DNA of 64,000 bases from Parendozoicomonas sp. Alg238-R29 (lineage in GTDB: Bacteria; Pseudomonadota; Gammaproteobacteria; Pseudomonadales; Endozoicomonadaceae): the NCBI RefSeq assembly GCF_947331445.1, contig NZ_CAMZOG010000010.1, positions 1 to 64,000 on the forward strand, read 5' to 3'. Under the pieces are notes generated by a model. It was not told the DNA's origin. It saw only the letters and a program-made list of their open reading frames with translations, and searched no databases. Positions 47,050 to 55,612 of the stretch are shown here, piece by piece; the first letter of the stretch is position 1, and every line of letters starts with the position of its first letter. Made by a program: the position numbers and the translations under genes.

Positions 47050-48090
47050 CTATTTATCTGTGTTATCTGTGTTATCTGTGTTATCTGTGTTATCTGTATT
47101 GCCAGAAAGAGTATCTGTGTATGTTCCTGCCAAACTCTTCAGGAAGGCGACAATGTCATCACGATCCTGCTGGGGGACTGGACGACCGAGCTGAAACTCA
47201 ATCATGACATCAACAGCTCTTTCCAGCGTGGGCACAGAGCCATCATGGAAGTACGGAGGCGTCAGAGAAACCATTCGCAGACTAGGTACCTTGAAAACGT
47301 ACTTGTCCCACTCATTACCCGTGACCCGGTAGCGGCCAAGATCATCACTGTGGTTTTGGCGCAGAGTGATGTCTTTCAGAACACCAAACTTCTGGAACAT
47401 ATTTCCGCCCACATTCTGCCCTTGATGGCAGCTGGAGCAGCCATAGGATTTAAAGAGCTCGTAACCTCTTTTCTGCTGATCTGAAATAGCCTCCTCATTA
47501 CCTTTAAGGTACAGGTCGAAAGGAGAGTCCGGAGTCGTCAATGTTTTTTCAAATTCTGCTATCGCGTCAGTCACGGCATCCTTACTGACTCCTCCATACA
47601 GCGTGTTGAATACTTCGCTGTACTGGCTGTCTGCTGCAAGAGCTTCGGCTGCATCCTCCCAATGTTCGGTCAATGCCATCTCATTATTGATTGCCAAGTG
47701 TGCCTGCTCTGCCAGGGTTTTCGCCCTGCCGTCCCATAATTGGCGAAAGTTAAAAACAGAATTAAAAACGGTTGGAGAGTTCCGGGTTCCTTGAGTATTC
47801 ATCGCACCCGTAGAAACGGCTTTGTTATCAGCACCGCCAGCCTGGAGGTCATGACAGGAAGCACAAGATGTCTTTTTGTCTGAGGAAATTTTGGTTTCAT
47901 GGAAGAGGCGTTGCCCAAGCCGTGCTTTCTCGAGGTGGATAGAGGCAACCGGTTTTATGGGCTGTAAAGGTTCTTCATCAAGATTAAGGGCGAAAGCAGG
48001 TATACTGACACAAGTTGCCAAAACACCTACCCACCAACGCCGACAGAGCAGCGTCTTCCCGACGATAGAATAGAGAGGTTTTGTCCGCAC
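47050..48090 (-). CDS. Di-haem cytochrome c peroxidase (CcpA/MauG family)
   Basis: 346 residues. The N-terminus has a basic stretch and a hydrophobic core ending CVSIPAFA, a likely Sec signal. Two c-type haem motifs are present: CASCH (about 76-80) and CSSCH (about 219-223). Between them are FNSVFNFRQLWDGRAKTLAEQA and MALTEHWED. Near the end, TPPYFHDGSVPTLERAVD is typical. Such periplasmic enzymes reduce hydrogen peroxide with electrons from cytochromes. The C-terminus is a five-fold NTD repeat made by a 9-bp tandem repeat. The upstream spacer holds no clear regulatory site. Confidence 0.9.
   Translation of the reverse strand: MRTKPLYSIVGKTLLCRRWWVGVLATCVSIPAFALNLDEEPLQPIKPVASIHLEKARLGQRLFHETKISSDKKTSCASCHDLQAGGADNKAVSTGAMNTQGTRNSPTVFNSVFNFRQLWDGRAKTLAEQAHLAINNEMALTEHWEDAAEALAADSQYSEVFNTLYGGVSKDAVTDAIAEFEKTLTTPDSPFDLYLKGNEEAISDQQKRGYELFKSYGCSSCHQGQNVGGNMFQKFGVLKDITLRQNHSDDLGRYRVTGNEWDKYVFKVPSLRMVSLTPPYFHDGSVPTLERAVDVMIEFQLGRPVPQQDRDDIVAFLKSLAGTYTDTLSGNTDNTDNTDNTDNTDK
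47054..47098. repeat. 9-bp tandem repeat, 5 copies
   Basis: ttatctgtg is repeated four times, plus a fifth with a final a. On the minus strand it encodes the NTD repeat at the C-terminus of the peroxidase. Confidence 0.97.
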
Positions 48091-48327
48091 TTTTATATTC
48101 TTTTGTTTATTTTATTGGAATTTACAGGTCAAACGATTTGCAGTCAGATAACCAGAATCCCTTCGTGCATCCCGCATAAGCCGTGCAGCATTTTATAGAA
48201 GACAATGGTCAATCTCTAATCACTTTCTACTATGACCACTATCATAAACAGTAATATATCCTGCCTAAGGCTGGAGTTATTGGCTCTGCTGTCATGTTTC
48301 GCCTTCTTTTTCTTGTTCTCCAGAAAT

Positions 48328-48591
48328 CTATTTCTCTATTAGTCGAGCCACAATTTTCGGCATTTCGAGCATTGATCCATGACCAACGTCTGGTCATCGA
48401 TGAACAGGAATATCAGGACGTTGCTCAGCAATGATGTCTCCCCCTGCAATAGGCATGATCTGATCCTGATGCACGAAATCGCCAGAAGCACTTGCCTCTC
48501 CACGGCCCCGTTTTTCACCGGTGCCTGACACGGCCCACTTCAATACCCCGCCCTCTGGCTTATCGTCGAACCGTTCCGCAATGACATTGTG
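48328..48591 (-). pseudogene. C-terminal relic of an alpha/beta-hydrolase-like protein
   Basis: An 88-codon stretch reads continuously except for one in-frame TGA (48397-48399). It contains HQDQIMPIAGGDIIAEQRPD, then PVHR-stop-PDVGHGSMLEMP, and ends at a natural TAG. The D-x-I-x-P and GHGSMLEMP motifs resemble the Asp and catalytic His end of alpha/beta hydrolases; TGA may come from a TGG (Trp). No start remains, and a TAG lies directly upstream. It lies in the otherwise empty 626-bp region between the peroxidase and RING genes. Confidence 0.5.
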
Positions 48592-48716
48592 CTAGTGCCG
48601 TGATTGCTCTGGTGGCTGGATTCAATCAATAAGTGCAATGACTATTTATGTAAACCTCAACCAAGAGTAGCGGCATTGCACCGCTACTCTTGATGATCTA
48701 CAAGCAAGTTGGGTTA

Positions 48717-49649
48717 TCAAAAAAACCGCATTGGGGAGTGAGCGAAAGAGTAAGGAGAATAATTGGGTGAGTACATCGGTTGCGACCAACTTGTAGATTG
48801 GGGAGAATAATTGAATGCTGAAACTCCTTGGCCAAAAAGTGACAGAAGACTCAGAAGGCTCAGAAGAGTGAAGTCGTCGACGGAATCAAACTCAGGATCA
48901 ACAGTGAAACAGCTGTCATAGCTGCTTGATGCAGGTGCTTGGTAGGGCGTTGAATATGGCTGGTGGGTTTGGGTTTCTGCAGGAGGCGTGAAATCCAGCT
49001 CGAGCTCGTCTGCCCATGAGTCAACTAACTCATCCCAATTCAGTATGCTGAATTGACTGGTGAAAACCGGCGTCGATGCATAGGAAGGAGACAGCAAGTT
49101 CGCGAGAACAAAATCATCGATCAGATTATCAAGGAATATCACTTGAGAGCCGTCAGCTTCTGAAGAGCCGTCAGCTTCTGAAGAGCCGTCAGCCTCTGAA
49201 GAGCCATAAGAGTGGGGATTATTACGGTTAACTCCCTGCTCTTGCTCAGTATGTATAACATCGGGACCCCATAAACCGATATTTTCTCGGCTCTGAGTAT
49301 CCATGTTGCCATTGTGCCACTCGCTGGTAGTTACATCATTCATGAGATCCCGAGCCGTACGGCGAGTAGAGGACGTGCCCAGTTCATTATTGATGTAGTT
49401 AATATCATAGTCACTGATGCTCGCCCGGCATGTTGGACAATGACTAGTCCCCTTCTCGAGAAGGTCTTTTACACAGTCGGAGTGGTAGGCATGGCCGCAG
49501 CTTAGGCGCACATTGCGTTTATCATGAGTAAAACAGAGGCCGTCGTTGCCATTCTCATCCGGGCTGAAAAGAGAAGGATCAATATCGTGTTCCAAACAAA
49601 TGGCACAGCTGTGCATAGGGGCGTGTGTATGTGGGGTCAGATCTGGCAC
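48717..49649 (-). CDS. RING-H2 zinc finger protein (candidate secreted E3 ubiquitin ligase)
   Basis: 310 residues. A full RING-H2 pattern lies at residues 15-74: C15-x2-C18, C51-x-H53-x2-H56-x2-C59, C71-x2-C74, with spacings inside the eukaryotic range (RLSCGHAYHSDC and HCPTC are visible). The rest is Ser/Tyr/Pro-rich with no other domain, and includes a three-fold SSEADG repeat from an 18-bp tandem unit. RING-H2 domains recruit ubiquitin-loaded E2 enzymes in eukaryotes; bacteria have no such pathway, so action inside a host cell is the natural inference. There is no Sec signal. It ends in an aromatic-rich tail (NYSPYSFAHSPMRFF). Confidence 0.85.
   Translation of the reverse strand: MPDLTPHTHAPMHSCAICLEHDIDPSLFSPDENGNDGLCFTHDKRNVRLSCGHAYHSDCVKDLLEKGTSHCPTCRASISDYDINYINNELGTSSTRRTARDLMNDVTTSEWHNGNMDTQSRENIGLWGPDVIHTEQEQGVNRNNPHSYGSSEADGSSEADGSSEADGSQVIFLDNLIDDFVLANLLSPSYASTPVFTSQFSILNWDELVDSWADELELDFTPPAETQTHQPYSTPYQAPASSSYDSCFTVDPEFDSVDDFTLLSLLSLLSLFGQGVSAFNYSPQSTSWSQPMYSPNYSPYSFAHSPMRFF
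49147..49200. repeat. 18-bp tandem repeat, 3 copies
   Basis: gagccgtcagcttctgaa is repeated three times (one base differs in the third) and encodes the SSEADG repeat of the RING-H2 protein on the minus strand. Confidence 0.96.
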
Positions 49650-49921
49650 GGTTTATCTCCTTTGGGTGTTTGTCTATGCCATGTAAGACCTTGCCGCCCC
49701 CGGATTGTTCACTTCTTGCCAGACAGCCTTGTCAGTATTCATAACAGTCAGTCACTGCTGTGTGGTTGTTGCCCTGAAAGGCTGTAACACTACGGGTTTG
49801 TTGTTTGGCTTGAGGGTGGGATGTACCGAAAACGTGCTACCAGCAGAGCATCTGGGGATGATTGGAGCTGAAATTGGGGTGGTGGAATTGGTGTAATGTT
49901 TTGATTTTTCGGGCTTTTAAG

Positions 49922-49952
49922 AGCCTGAAGCCATTGGATATGGCCTCAGGCT
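49922..49952 (-). terminator. Hairpin downstream of ssrA
   Basis: AGCCTGA-GCCAT pairs with ATGGC-TCAGGCT with one mismatch around a five-base loop, 12 bases after the ssrA 3' end. The tail is only weakly T-rich on the minus strand, so it may end or protect the transcript. Confidence 0.5.
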
Positions 49953-49963
49953 ATCTCATGAAG

Positions 49964-50331
49964 TGGTGGAGGCGGGGGGATTTGAACCCCCGTCCGCCGG
50001 CACTCTGCCCTTGGCTCTACATGCTTAGATCCGCCTTTGGTTTAGCTCTGTGCGATCCGGCTGGCGAGATTCACAAAGCGATCCTGGTAAGGTTTTGACT
50101 GCTCTTCGTCAGGCCCGAAGAAGGCAGCGATTCTGTTTAAAGTTGCGATCAGTACCAACCAACAGAAAAGTCAGAGTGATCGGGAGCAGACCGGTTTTAA
50201 GCGGCCAGAGCTCCTTGGTAGTTGTCGTCGTTGGCAACTAAAAGGTTTGTAGCAATTTGTTTTACGAGTACTGCTACGCACTCGACATGCACCTCGGGTT
50301 TCGTCACCGTCGTCGAATCCTAATCGCCCCC
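49964..50331 (-). ncRNA. ssrA: tmRNA (ssrA)
   Basis: The 5' end GGGGGCGATTAGGATTCGACG (50331 downward) pairs with the 3' end CGCCTCCACCA (ending at 49964) to form the tRNA-like acceptor. The T arm GGGGGTTCAAATCCCCC is clear. The tag reading frame encodes ANDDNYQGALAA before TAA; the resume codon lies near 50235. Length is 368 nt before processing. tmRNA with SmpB rescues stalled ribosomes. It lies on the same strand 170 bp after smpB, the usual gammaproteobacterial arrangement. Confidence 0.95.
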
Positions 50332-50446
50332 GGTAGTTTCGAAACCTGAAACTTGTCGCGTATTCTAAATGACGATCATAGGGTAGGGTCAATAGAAATT
50401 TTTGCTATAGATGCTTAGCCTGCATGAGATGGAAGTGTTGGAGTAC

Positions 50447-50474
50447 AAAAAGGGAGCTGATCTGCTCCCTTTTT
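50447..50474 (-). terminator. Bidirectional terminator between smpB and ssrA
   Basis: A perfect 11-bp stem AAAAAGGGAGC/GCTCCCTTTTT with a six-base loop, 27 bp after the smpB stop. It separates smpB from the ssrA promoter. Confidence 0.92.
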
Positions 50475-50500
50475 GTTGCTTATTGCATTTGGGGCGGTTG

Positions 50501-50974
50501 TTATCCGCGACCGAGTACCCGTTGTTTTTCTATGTTCCATTCGCGCTCTTTGGTTGTTGCACGCTTATCGTACTCTTTCTTACCGCGGGCAAGGCTCACC
50601 TGAGCCTTTACCAAGTGTTGTTTCCAGTACAGCTTGGTGCATACACAGGTTCTACCCGCCTGTTGGGTTTCCGCAAACAGTTTGGCCAACTCTCGCTTAT
50701 GCAGAAGAAGCTTTCTGTCGCGACGAGGGTCCGCGATAACGTGGGTCGAGGCAGTTGGAAGTGGGGTGATCTGAGCGCCAATCAGCCAGGCTTCACCATC
50801 TTTAAGCAGCACATAGCTGTCTACCAGCTGGATTTTACCCTGCCGGAGGCTTTTTACTTCCCAACCACTCAGTGCTAACCCAGCCTCAAAAGTTTCTTCA
50901 AGGTGATAGTCGTGGCGAGCCTTCTTGTTAACAACGATGCTGGAATCACCAGCTTTTTTGGATTTCTTTGCCAT
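50501..50974 (-). CDS. smpB: SsrA-binding protein SmpB
   Basis: 157 residues, normal length. It has [20 protein letters not shown] near the start, [17 protein letters not shown], and [15 protein letters not shown], the conserved RNA-binding core. The C-terminal tail is basic ([18 protein letters not shown]), as needed to mimic the mRNA path in the ribosome. It binds the tRNA-like part of tmRNA, and its gene is directly upstream of ssrA. The start codon is the ATG at 50974. Confidence 0.96.
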   Translation of the reverse strand: MAKKSKKAGDSSIVVNKKARHDYHLEETFEAGLALSGWEVKSLRQGKIQLVDSYVLLKDGEAWLIGAQITPLPTASTHVIADPRRDRKLLLHKRELAKLFAETQQAGRTCVCTKLYWKQHLVKAQVSLARGKKEYDKRATTKEREWNIEKQRVLGRG

Positions 50975-51200
50975 AATGCCCGAATTATACGTGCCTGTAG
51001 CCCAAATGCTATGGTAGAACTTTCCTTAAGGTTTCTGTTTACCTTATTTAAAAACAGAGCCTTACGGCAGATTGCAAAGTGTTAGTGGTTGTACCTTATA
51101 AGTAAATAGATAGAATGGCAGTTTAGCGTGAGCTCTGTATGTTTTTGCGTGTATTTTTATAAAATTTTCCTGAACTAATAATATTTTTCCGAGGATTTTC

Positions 51201-52604
51201 ATGGCCGATCAAGAAGCGGCACCCTCTGCTCAAACCTGGACTCATCGCTGGACGTTTGTTCTAGCCGCAGCTGGCTCTGCTATTGGTCTGGGTAATCTGT
51301 GGAAGTTCCCTTATATCACCGGCATAAATGGCGGTGGAGCATTTGTTCTTGTTTATCTGGTGTGTATAGCTCTTGTCGGTATACCCATCATGATGGCTGA
51401 AACGGCTCTTGGCCGACACGGTCGTCACAGTCCTATTAATAGTATGCGGGAACTTGCCCGTGAATCCGGTGCCAGTCGTTGGTGGGGAATGGTTGGCTGG
51501 ATGGGAGCTTTTACCGGCTTTCTGATTCTCTCTTTCTATAGCGTTGTTGCTGGTTGGGCGATTGCTTACACCCTTGAAATGTTTGCGGGTGTTTTTCAGG
51601 GAATGACGCCCGCTGAGGTTGGCGGCAATTTTGAAAGCCTGCTGGGTGATCCCGTAAAACTCACTATCTGGCATACCGTGTTTATGGTTATGACGGGGGT
51701 TGTGATAGCTCGTGGTATCCATAAGGGGCTGGAAAGCAGCGTGCGGATTATGATGCCAGCGTTGTTTGTCTTGCTGTTGGCTGTGCTGGGATACAGCGTG
51801 GTGGAGTCCGGGCACTTTATGGAAGGCGTTAACTTTATGTTTGCCTTCAACCCTGAAGACTTGAGTTGGGATGCTGTACTTGCTGCCATGGGGCATGCTT
51901 TCTTCACTCTGAGTTTGGGTATGTGCACCATCATGGCTTACGGTGCTTATATGCCTAAGAAGGCCTCTATCAGTCGAACAGTTGGTTCGGTTGTCGTTCT
52001 CGATACCTTTATTGCTCTGGTTGCTGGTCTGGCCATTTTCCCATTGGTATTCGCTAATAATATGGAACCAGGTGGTGGCCCCGGCCTCTTGTTTGTCACT
52101 CTAACTTCAGCTTTCGCCAACCTGCCGGGTGGACAGATTTTTGGTGGAATCTTCTTCCTGTTGGTTGTTTTGGCCGCCTTGAGTTCTTCCATTTCACTGG
52201 TTGAGCCAACTGTAGCCTGGGTTATAGAGCGCTTCCCTGTAAGCCGTGCTGCAGCAACATCTGTTTATTGCGCACTGGTGTGGTTATTCGGCCTTGGTAC
52301 AGTTCTGTCGTTTAATGAGTGGTCCGGCGAAAGTGCGCAGATATTCGGTATGACATTCTTTGAATTTATCGATTATCTCACTGCCAATATCACATTGCCT
52401 CTGGGTGGGTTGCTGATAGCCGTCTTTGCGGGTTGGACGATGAAGCGCTCTTATATCTACAAAGAGCTCAATCTTTCCCTTGGAGCATTCAATCTCTGGC
52501 GTGCTATGTGCCGGGTTATCGCACCAATCTGTGTTGTGGTGATTTTCTACTTCTCCACAATCGAAGAGCCACTGATGGAACTGCTTGGAATGGCCGGACA
52601 GTAA
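51201..52604 (+). CDS. Sodium-dependent transporter (neurotransmitter:sodium symporter family)
   Basis: 467 residues with about 12 hydrophobic helices. The first helix has the family signature RWTFVLAAAGSAIGLGNLWK and FPYITGINGGGAF, which contains the unwound substrate and sodium site. GHAFFTLSLGMCTIMAYGAY is the conserved helix 6 region. Bacterial members carry amino acids with sodium; the substrate is not visible. GAGG lies upstream of ATG 51201. The next gene (ratA) follows after 15 bases, so both may share a transcript. Confidence 0.92.
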   Translation: MADQEAAPSAQTWTHRWTFVLAAAGSAIGLGNLWKFPYITGINGGGAFVLVYLVCIALVGIPIMMAETALGRHGRHSPINSMRELARESGASRWWGMVGWMGAFTGFLILSFYSVVAGWAIAYTLEMFAGVFQGMTPAEVGGNFESLLGDPVKLTIWHTVFMVMTGVVIARGIHKGLESSVRIMMPALFVLLLAVLGYSVVESGHFMEGVNFMFAFNPEDLSWDAVLAAMGHAFFTLSLGMCTIMAYGAYMPKKASISRTVGSVVVLDTFIALVAGLAIFPLVFANNMEPGGGPGLLFVTLTSAFANLPGGQIFGGIFFLLVVLAALSSSISLVEPTVAWVIERFPVSRAAATSVYCALVWLFGLGTVLSFNEWSGESAQIFGMTFFEFIDYLTANITLPLGGLLIAVFAGWTMKRSYIYKELNLSLGAFNLWRAMCRVIAPICVVVIFYFSTIEEPLMELLGMAGQ

Positions 52605-52619
52605 GGAAATAGAAGTTCT

Positions 52620-53051
52620 GTGAAAAAAGTACAACGCTCTGCATTGGTTATGCATTCCGCAGAGAATATGTATCGGCTGGTTAACGATGTAGAGTCTTAC
52701 CCTGGTTTTCTGCCCTGGTGTGCCGGGGCAGAACTTCTTGAGAGTTCTGATACTGCTCTGGAGGCTCGTGTCAATGTTAGCCGTGGTGGTGTATCGGGAA
52801 GTTTTGTTACCCGCAATACTATGAGGCCTGGCGAGCATATTGAAATTACCCTGAAAGATGGACCTTTCACCGCGCTGACTGGAATCTGGACTTTCAAACC
52901 GCTTATGGAGGGAGCCTGCAAGGTCTCCCTCGATCTGGCCTTTGAAATGGACAGTAGTCTTTTAAAGTCTGCTGTTGGCAAAGTGTTTGAGCAGGTTGCA
53001 TCAACCATGGTGGATGCATTCTGTAGCCGTGCTGATGAGGTGTATGGATAG
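52620..53051 (+). CDS. ratA: RatA-type coenzyme Q-binding/SRPBCC-fold protein
   Basis: 143 residues from GTG 52620. The START-like fold family signature is clear: SALVMHSAENMYRLVNDVES, YPGFLPWCAG, and FKPLMEGACKVSLDLAFE. RatA was described as a ribosome-association toxin and relates to Coq10-type proteins that handle ubiquinone. It is usually paired with rnfH (ratB), as here, and the two overlap by eight bases. In many genomes the pair lies near smpB, again as here. Confidence 0.93.
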   Translation: MKKVQRSALVMHSAENMYRLVNDVESYPGFLPWCAGAELLESSDTALEARVNVSRGGVSGSFVTRNTMRPGEHIEITLKDGPFTALTGIWTFKPLMEGACKVSLDLAFEMDSSLLKSAVGKVFEQVASTMVDAFCSRADEVYG

Positions 53052-53367
53052 TCCAATGAGCGGTAAAGAAATAGCAGTTGAAGTAGCCTTTGCATTACCA
53101 GATCGGCAGAAGATTATCAGCCTTCATGTGCCGGAAGGTACAACGTTGTTTGAAACGGCGGAGTTGTCTGGTATTTGTGATTACTTTCCAGATATCGATT
53201 TATCTGCATCTAAGATGGGGATTTTTGGGAAAACTGTTGCGAAACCGACGGAGCAGGTTATCAAGGCGGGTGAGAGAGTTGAGATTTACAGAGCACTGAT
53301 TGCTGACCCTAAAGAAGTTCGCCGCAAACGAGCAGAAAAAGCAAAAGCTGCTAAAACTGCAGAGTAA
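53044..53367 (+). CDS. rnfH: RnfH-family ubiquitin-like protein
   Basis: 107 residues from ATG 53044; an ATG at 53056 gives a slightly shorter form. The beta-grasp core reads IAVEVAFALPDRQKIISLHV, then FPDIDLSASKMGIFGK and RVEIYRALIADPKEVRRKRA, the family C-terminal end. Function is unknown; it forms a two-gene module with ratA. A bidirectional terminator follows. Confidence 0.93.
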   Translation: MDSPMSGKEIAVEVAFALPDRQKIISLHVPEGTTLFETAELSGICDYFPDIDLSASKMGIFGKTVAKPTEQVIKAGERVEIYRALIADPKEVRRKRAEKAKAAKTAE

Positions 53368-53383
53368 GTTTTGGAAGTGAATA

Positions 53384-53412
53384 AAAAAACCGGACACTGT
53401 CCGGTTTTTTTT
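53384..53412. terminator. Bidirectional terminator between rnfH and bamE
   Basis: ACCGGACA and TGTCCGGT arms with a one-base centre (an effective three-base loop), flanked by A7 and T8 runs on the two sides, so it can work for both convergent genes. Confidence 0.93.
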
Positions 53413-53438
53413 ATATCTGAGGTTCTGGGATTTAGAGG

Positions 53439-53921
53439 TTAGAGCATCCAGTCGAACCAAGAACCTTCTTCGTCTTTGGCAGCTTTTTCCGCCTTGTTTT
53501 TTGCGTCTTTAGCATCGGCGCTGGCGGCTTTGCGAACCTGATCATCAACACTGTTGTCGTTTCCGCCTGGGCGCACATCCCCTTCAAAGTAAGACAGGGT
53601 GTTACCGTTAAAAAATACGCTCAAAGTCTGTTGAGTGCGCTGCTGGCCACCAGGCTGGAAGCTGTAAATGTAATCCCAGCGAGACGCGTTGTAAGTGTCG
53701 GGCAATAGTGGCTCGCCCATAACAAACTTAACCTGCTCACGAGTCATCCCCGGACGCAGCTGGTTAACCATGTCCTGAGTGATAACATTGCCTTGCTGAA
53801 TATCAATTTTATAGGCGCCCGGAAAGCTCAGAAGTTTGGCGTTATTATCTGAAAACCAGGAACACCCACCCATAAGGGCTGCTGAAAGAACCAGGGCGAA
53901 CGTTGCCTTTTGCTTTTGCAT
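53439..53921 (-). CDS. bamE: Outer membrane assembly lipoprotein BamE (OmlA/SmpA)
   Basis: 160 residues with a lipobox ending at Cys20 (LMGGC). The BamE fold motifs follow: [39 protein letters not shown] and [11 protein letters not shown]. The C-terminus beyond residue 120 is an Ala/Lys-rich extension longer than in Escherichia coli BamE (113 residues). BamE helps the Bam complex fold outer membrane proteins. It is divergent from fur with an 85-bp spacer, the usual pseudomonad arrangement. Confidence 0.94.
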   Translation of the reverse strand: MQKQKATFALVLSAALMGGCSWFSDNNAKLLSFPGAYKIDIQQGNVITQDMVNQLRPGMTREQVKFVMGEPLLPDTYNASRWDYIYSFQPGGQQRTQQTLSVFFNGNTLSYFEGDVRPGGNDNSVDDQVRKAASADAKDAKNKAEKAAKDEEGSWFDWML

Positions 53922-54006
53922 CGTCTACTGACTTCCACTATCTTGGACGGAAATGAGATAATCCCCAGCTTATTACATCTCCAGGGGTTTAGAAAGGGAT
54001 ACTTGG

Positions 54007-54411
54007 GTGGAAAATCAAGAGCTTCGTAAGGTTGGATTAAAGGTCACATTGCCCCGGGTCAAGATTTTGCAGATTCTGGAGAATTCTGCAGATCGGCATA
54101 TGAGCGCGGAAGATGTTTATAAAGCGTTGATTGAGGCTGAGGAAGATGTTGGCCTTGCAACGGTCTATCGAGTACTGACTCAGTTCGAAAGTGCCGGACT
54201 TGTAATTCGCCATAACTTTGATGGCGGGCATTCGGTATTTGAACTTGCCAGCGGTGAGCATCATGATCATATGGTGTGCATGGATACCGGGCAGATTATT
54301 GAGTTTCGGAATCAGGAGATTGAGAAGATTCAGCATATTATTGCTGAAGAGCATGGTTACGACTTGGTGGATCATAATCTTGTTTTGTATGTGAAAACCA
54401 AATCGGAATGA
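54007..54411 (+). CDS. fur: Ferric uptake regulator Fur
   Basis: 134 residues from GTG 54007. The winged helix has LRKVGLKVTLPRVKILQIL and VGLATVYRVLTQFESAGL. The metal site HHDH (85-88) precedes CMDTG; only the first Cys of the Escherichia coli CxxC pair is present, as in pseudomonad Fur. The end DLVDHNLVLYVKTK is typical. Fur-Fe(II) represses iron uptake genes. A terminator follows directly, then unrelated convergent genes replace the expected recN. Confidence 0.95.
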   Translation: MENQELRKVGLKVTLPRVKILQILENSADRHMSAEDVYKALIEAEEDVGLATVYRVLTQFESAGLVIRHNFDGGHSVFELASGEHHDHMVCMDTGQIIEFRNQEIEKIQHIIAEEHGYDLVDHNLVLYVKTKSE

Positions 54412-54441
54412 TCTCTTTCTAACCGGCCTGATGAAAAGAGG

Positions 54442-54470
54442 ATACAGAGGGTGGGAACCCTCTGTATGTT
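54442..54470 (+). terminator. Rho-independent terminator after fur
   Basis: A perfect 11-bp stem ATACAGAGGGT/ACCCTCTGTAT with loop GGGA. The T run is short. Confidence 0.8.
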
Positions 54471-54481
54471 TAGAGCGCGGA

Positions 54482-55603
54482 CTACCTTAATACTCCAGTG
54501 AGGTTATCCAGTAATTTGATCTGTTGTTGAGTGGCTGCGCCGACAGTTTCAGACATTGTGTTTAACGAAAATTCCAGTTGCGCACCTGTCAGACCTGGCT
54601 TTTTAAGTAAGTGGCTGTATTTCAGGTAGAATTGTTTGGTGTACTCGAATGCGTTAAAGGCTGCGTAAGGTGCCATCAGTCTGGCCATAACTGGATTTTT
54701 AAAACCTGTTATGTAGTCAAACTTATCAAAAGTATGGAAGTCCCTCTTCCATAGCCCTTTGGCCATGACTTGATAACGATGCTGAGCCGTTTTCACAGTT
54801 TCGGTGGTTTGCAGTTCTTTCAGTGCACTGAAGAGCTCGGAGTCTGTTTTATATCTATTAAGTCTTGGGGTCACGGCCTGTTGATAAAAGACAATGCCGT
54901 CAAAGGCTTCAGCATGACTGATGTACATGTTTTCTGCGATGGGCATCAGCTCGCGTTTATGGTCTTCGCTTAAAACACCGTAGCTGTCCAGAGAGTGAAC
55001 AATGGCAGACCAGAACACGGGAATGTAAAAAATTTCCCGAACATCGTCGTGACCTCGTTTGAAACACTCATAGCTATAAAGTCTTTGTCCCATATGGTGA
55101 TCCATTTCTACCAACCGGTTGACGATACTATTGACCATCTCTTCGGTAATAATTCCTTCTAATTGACTCATATCTGTTGGGGCTTGATATGTGTCCAGCT
55201 GAGTTTCGTTCCCTGGATTCAGAATCATATAGAGGAATCCCAACATACGAACCTGTAAGTCCTGAATGTAGAGCCCTCTCAACATATCCACGATAGGATT
55301 GGGATGTATAATTGAGGGGGAGTTATAAAATGCCGGAAATAAACTTGGGTCATTAAAATATGTTGTTAAATATTTCAATTGAATCAATAGACCTTCTATG
55401 AGTTCTTTATCTGCTCCAATTTTCTTCAGGCGTTCATAGCGTAATGTTTGCGTATGGTCATAGGTTTGAATGTCATAAATGATCTGATGGACACGACTAT
55501 TCTTTATCTCTGGGCTCATAGTGTTTTGATTGTTAGCCTCAGCCAGGTATGAAAATATCATTAGCAATACTGTAATAATCAGGTTTTGGCAGGTGTGTTT
55601 CAT
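54482..55603 (-). CDS. Secreted protein of unknown function (second gene of a pair)
   Basis: 373 residues with a Sec signal peptide (MKHTCQNLIITVLLMIFSYL, cut likely after AEA). The mature protein is helix-rich with several conserved-looking blocks (YIQDLQVRMLGFLYMILNPG, SYECFKRGHDDVREIFYIPV). I recognise no domain. It has a loose likeness to the upstream neighbour in the layout of helices and in the Leu-Glu-Gln-rich linker, so they may be distant paralogues. It follows that gene by nine bases. It sits between fur and recN, where other gammaproteobacteria have no such genes. Confidence 0.7.
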   Translation of the reverse strand: MKHTCQNLIITVLLMIFSYLAEANNQNTMSPEIKNSRVHQIIYDIQTYDHTQTLRYERLKKIGADKELIEGLLIQLKYLTTYFNDPSLFPAFYNSPSIIHPNPIVDMLRGLYIQDLQVRMLGFLYMILNPGNETQLDTYQAPTDMSQLEGIITEEMVNSIVNRLVEMDHHMGQRLYSYECFKRGHDDVREIFYIPVFWSAIVHSLDSYGVLSEDHKRELMPIAENMYISHAEAFDGIVFYQQAVTPRLNRYKTDSELFSALKELQTTETVKTAQHRYQVMAKGLWKRDFHTFDKFDYITGFKNPVMARLMAPYAAFNAFEYTKQFYLKYSHLLKKPGLTGAQLEFSLNTMSETVGAATQQQIKLLDNLTGVLR

Positions 55604-55612
55604 AGTGACCTC

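Noticed and set aside
49862-50241. Plus-strand open frames across ssrA (one contains GDLNPRPPALCP)
   Set aside because: This is the well-known false translation of a tmRNA/tRNA 3' end; the RNA gene on the minus strand explains it.
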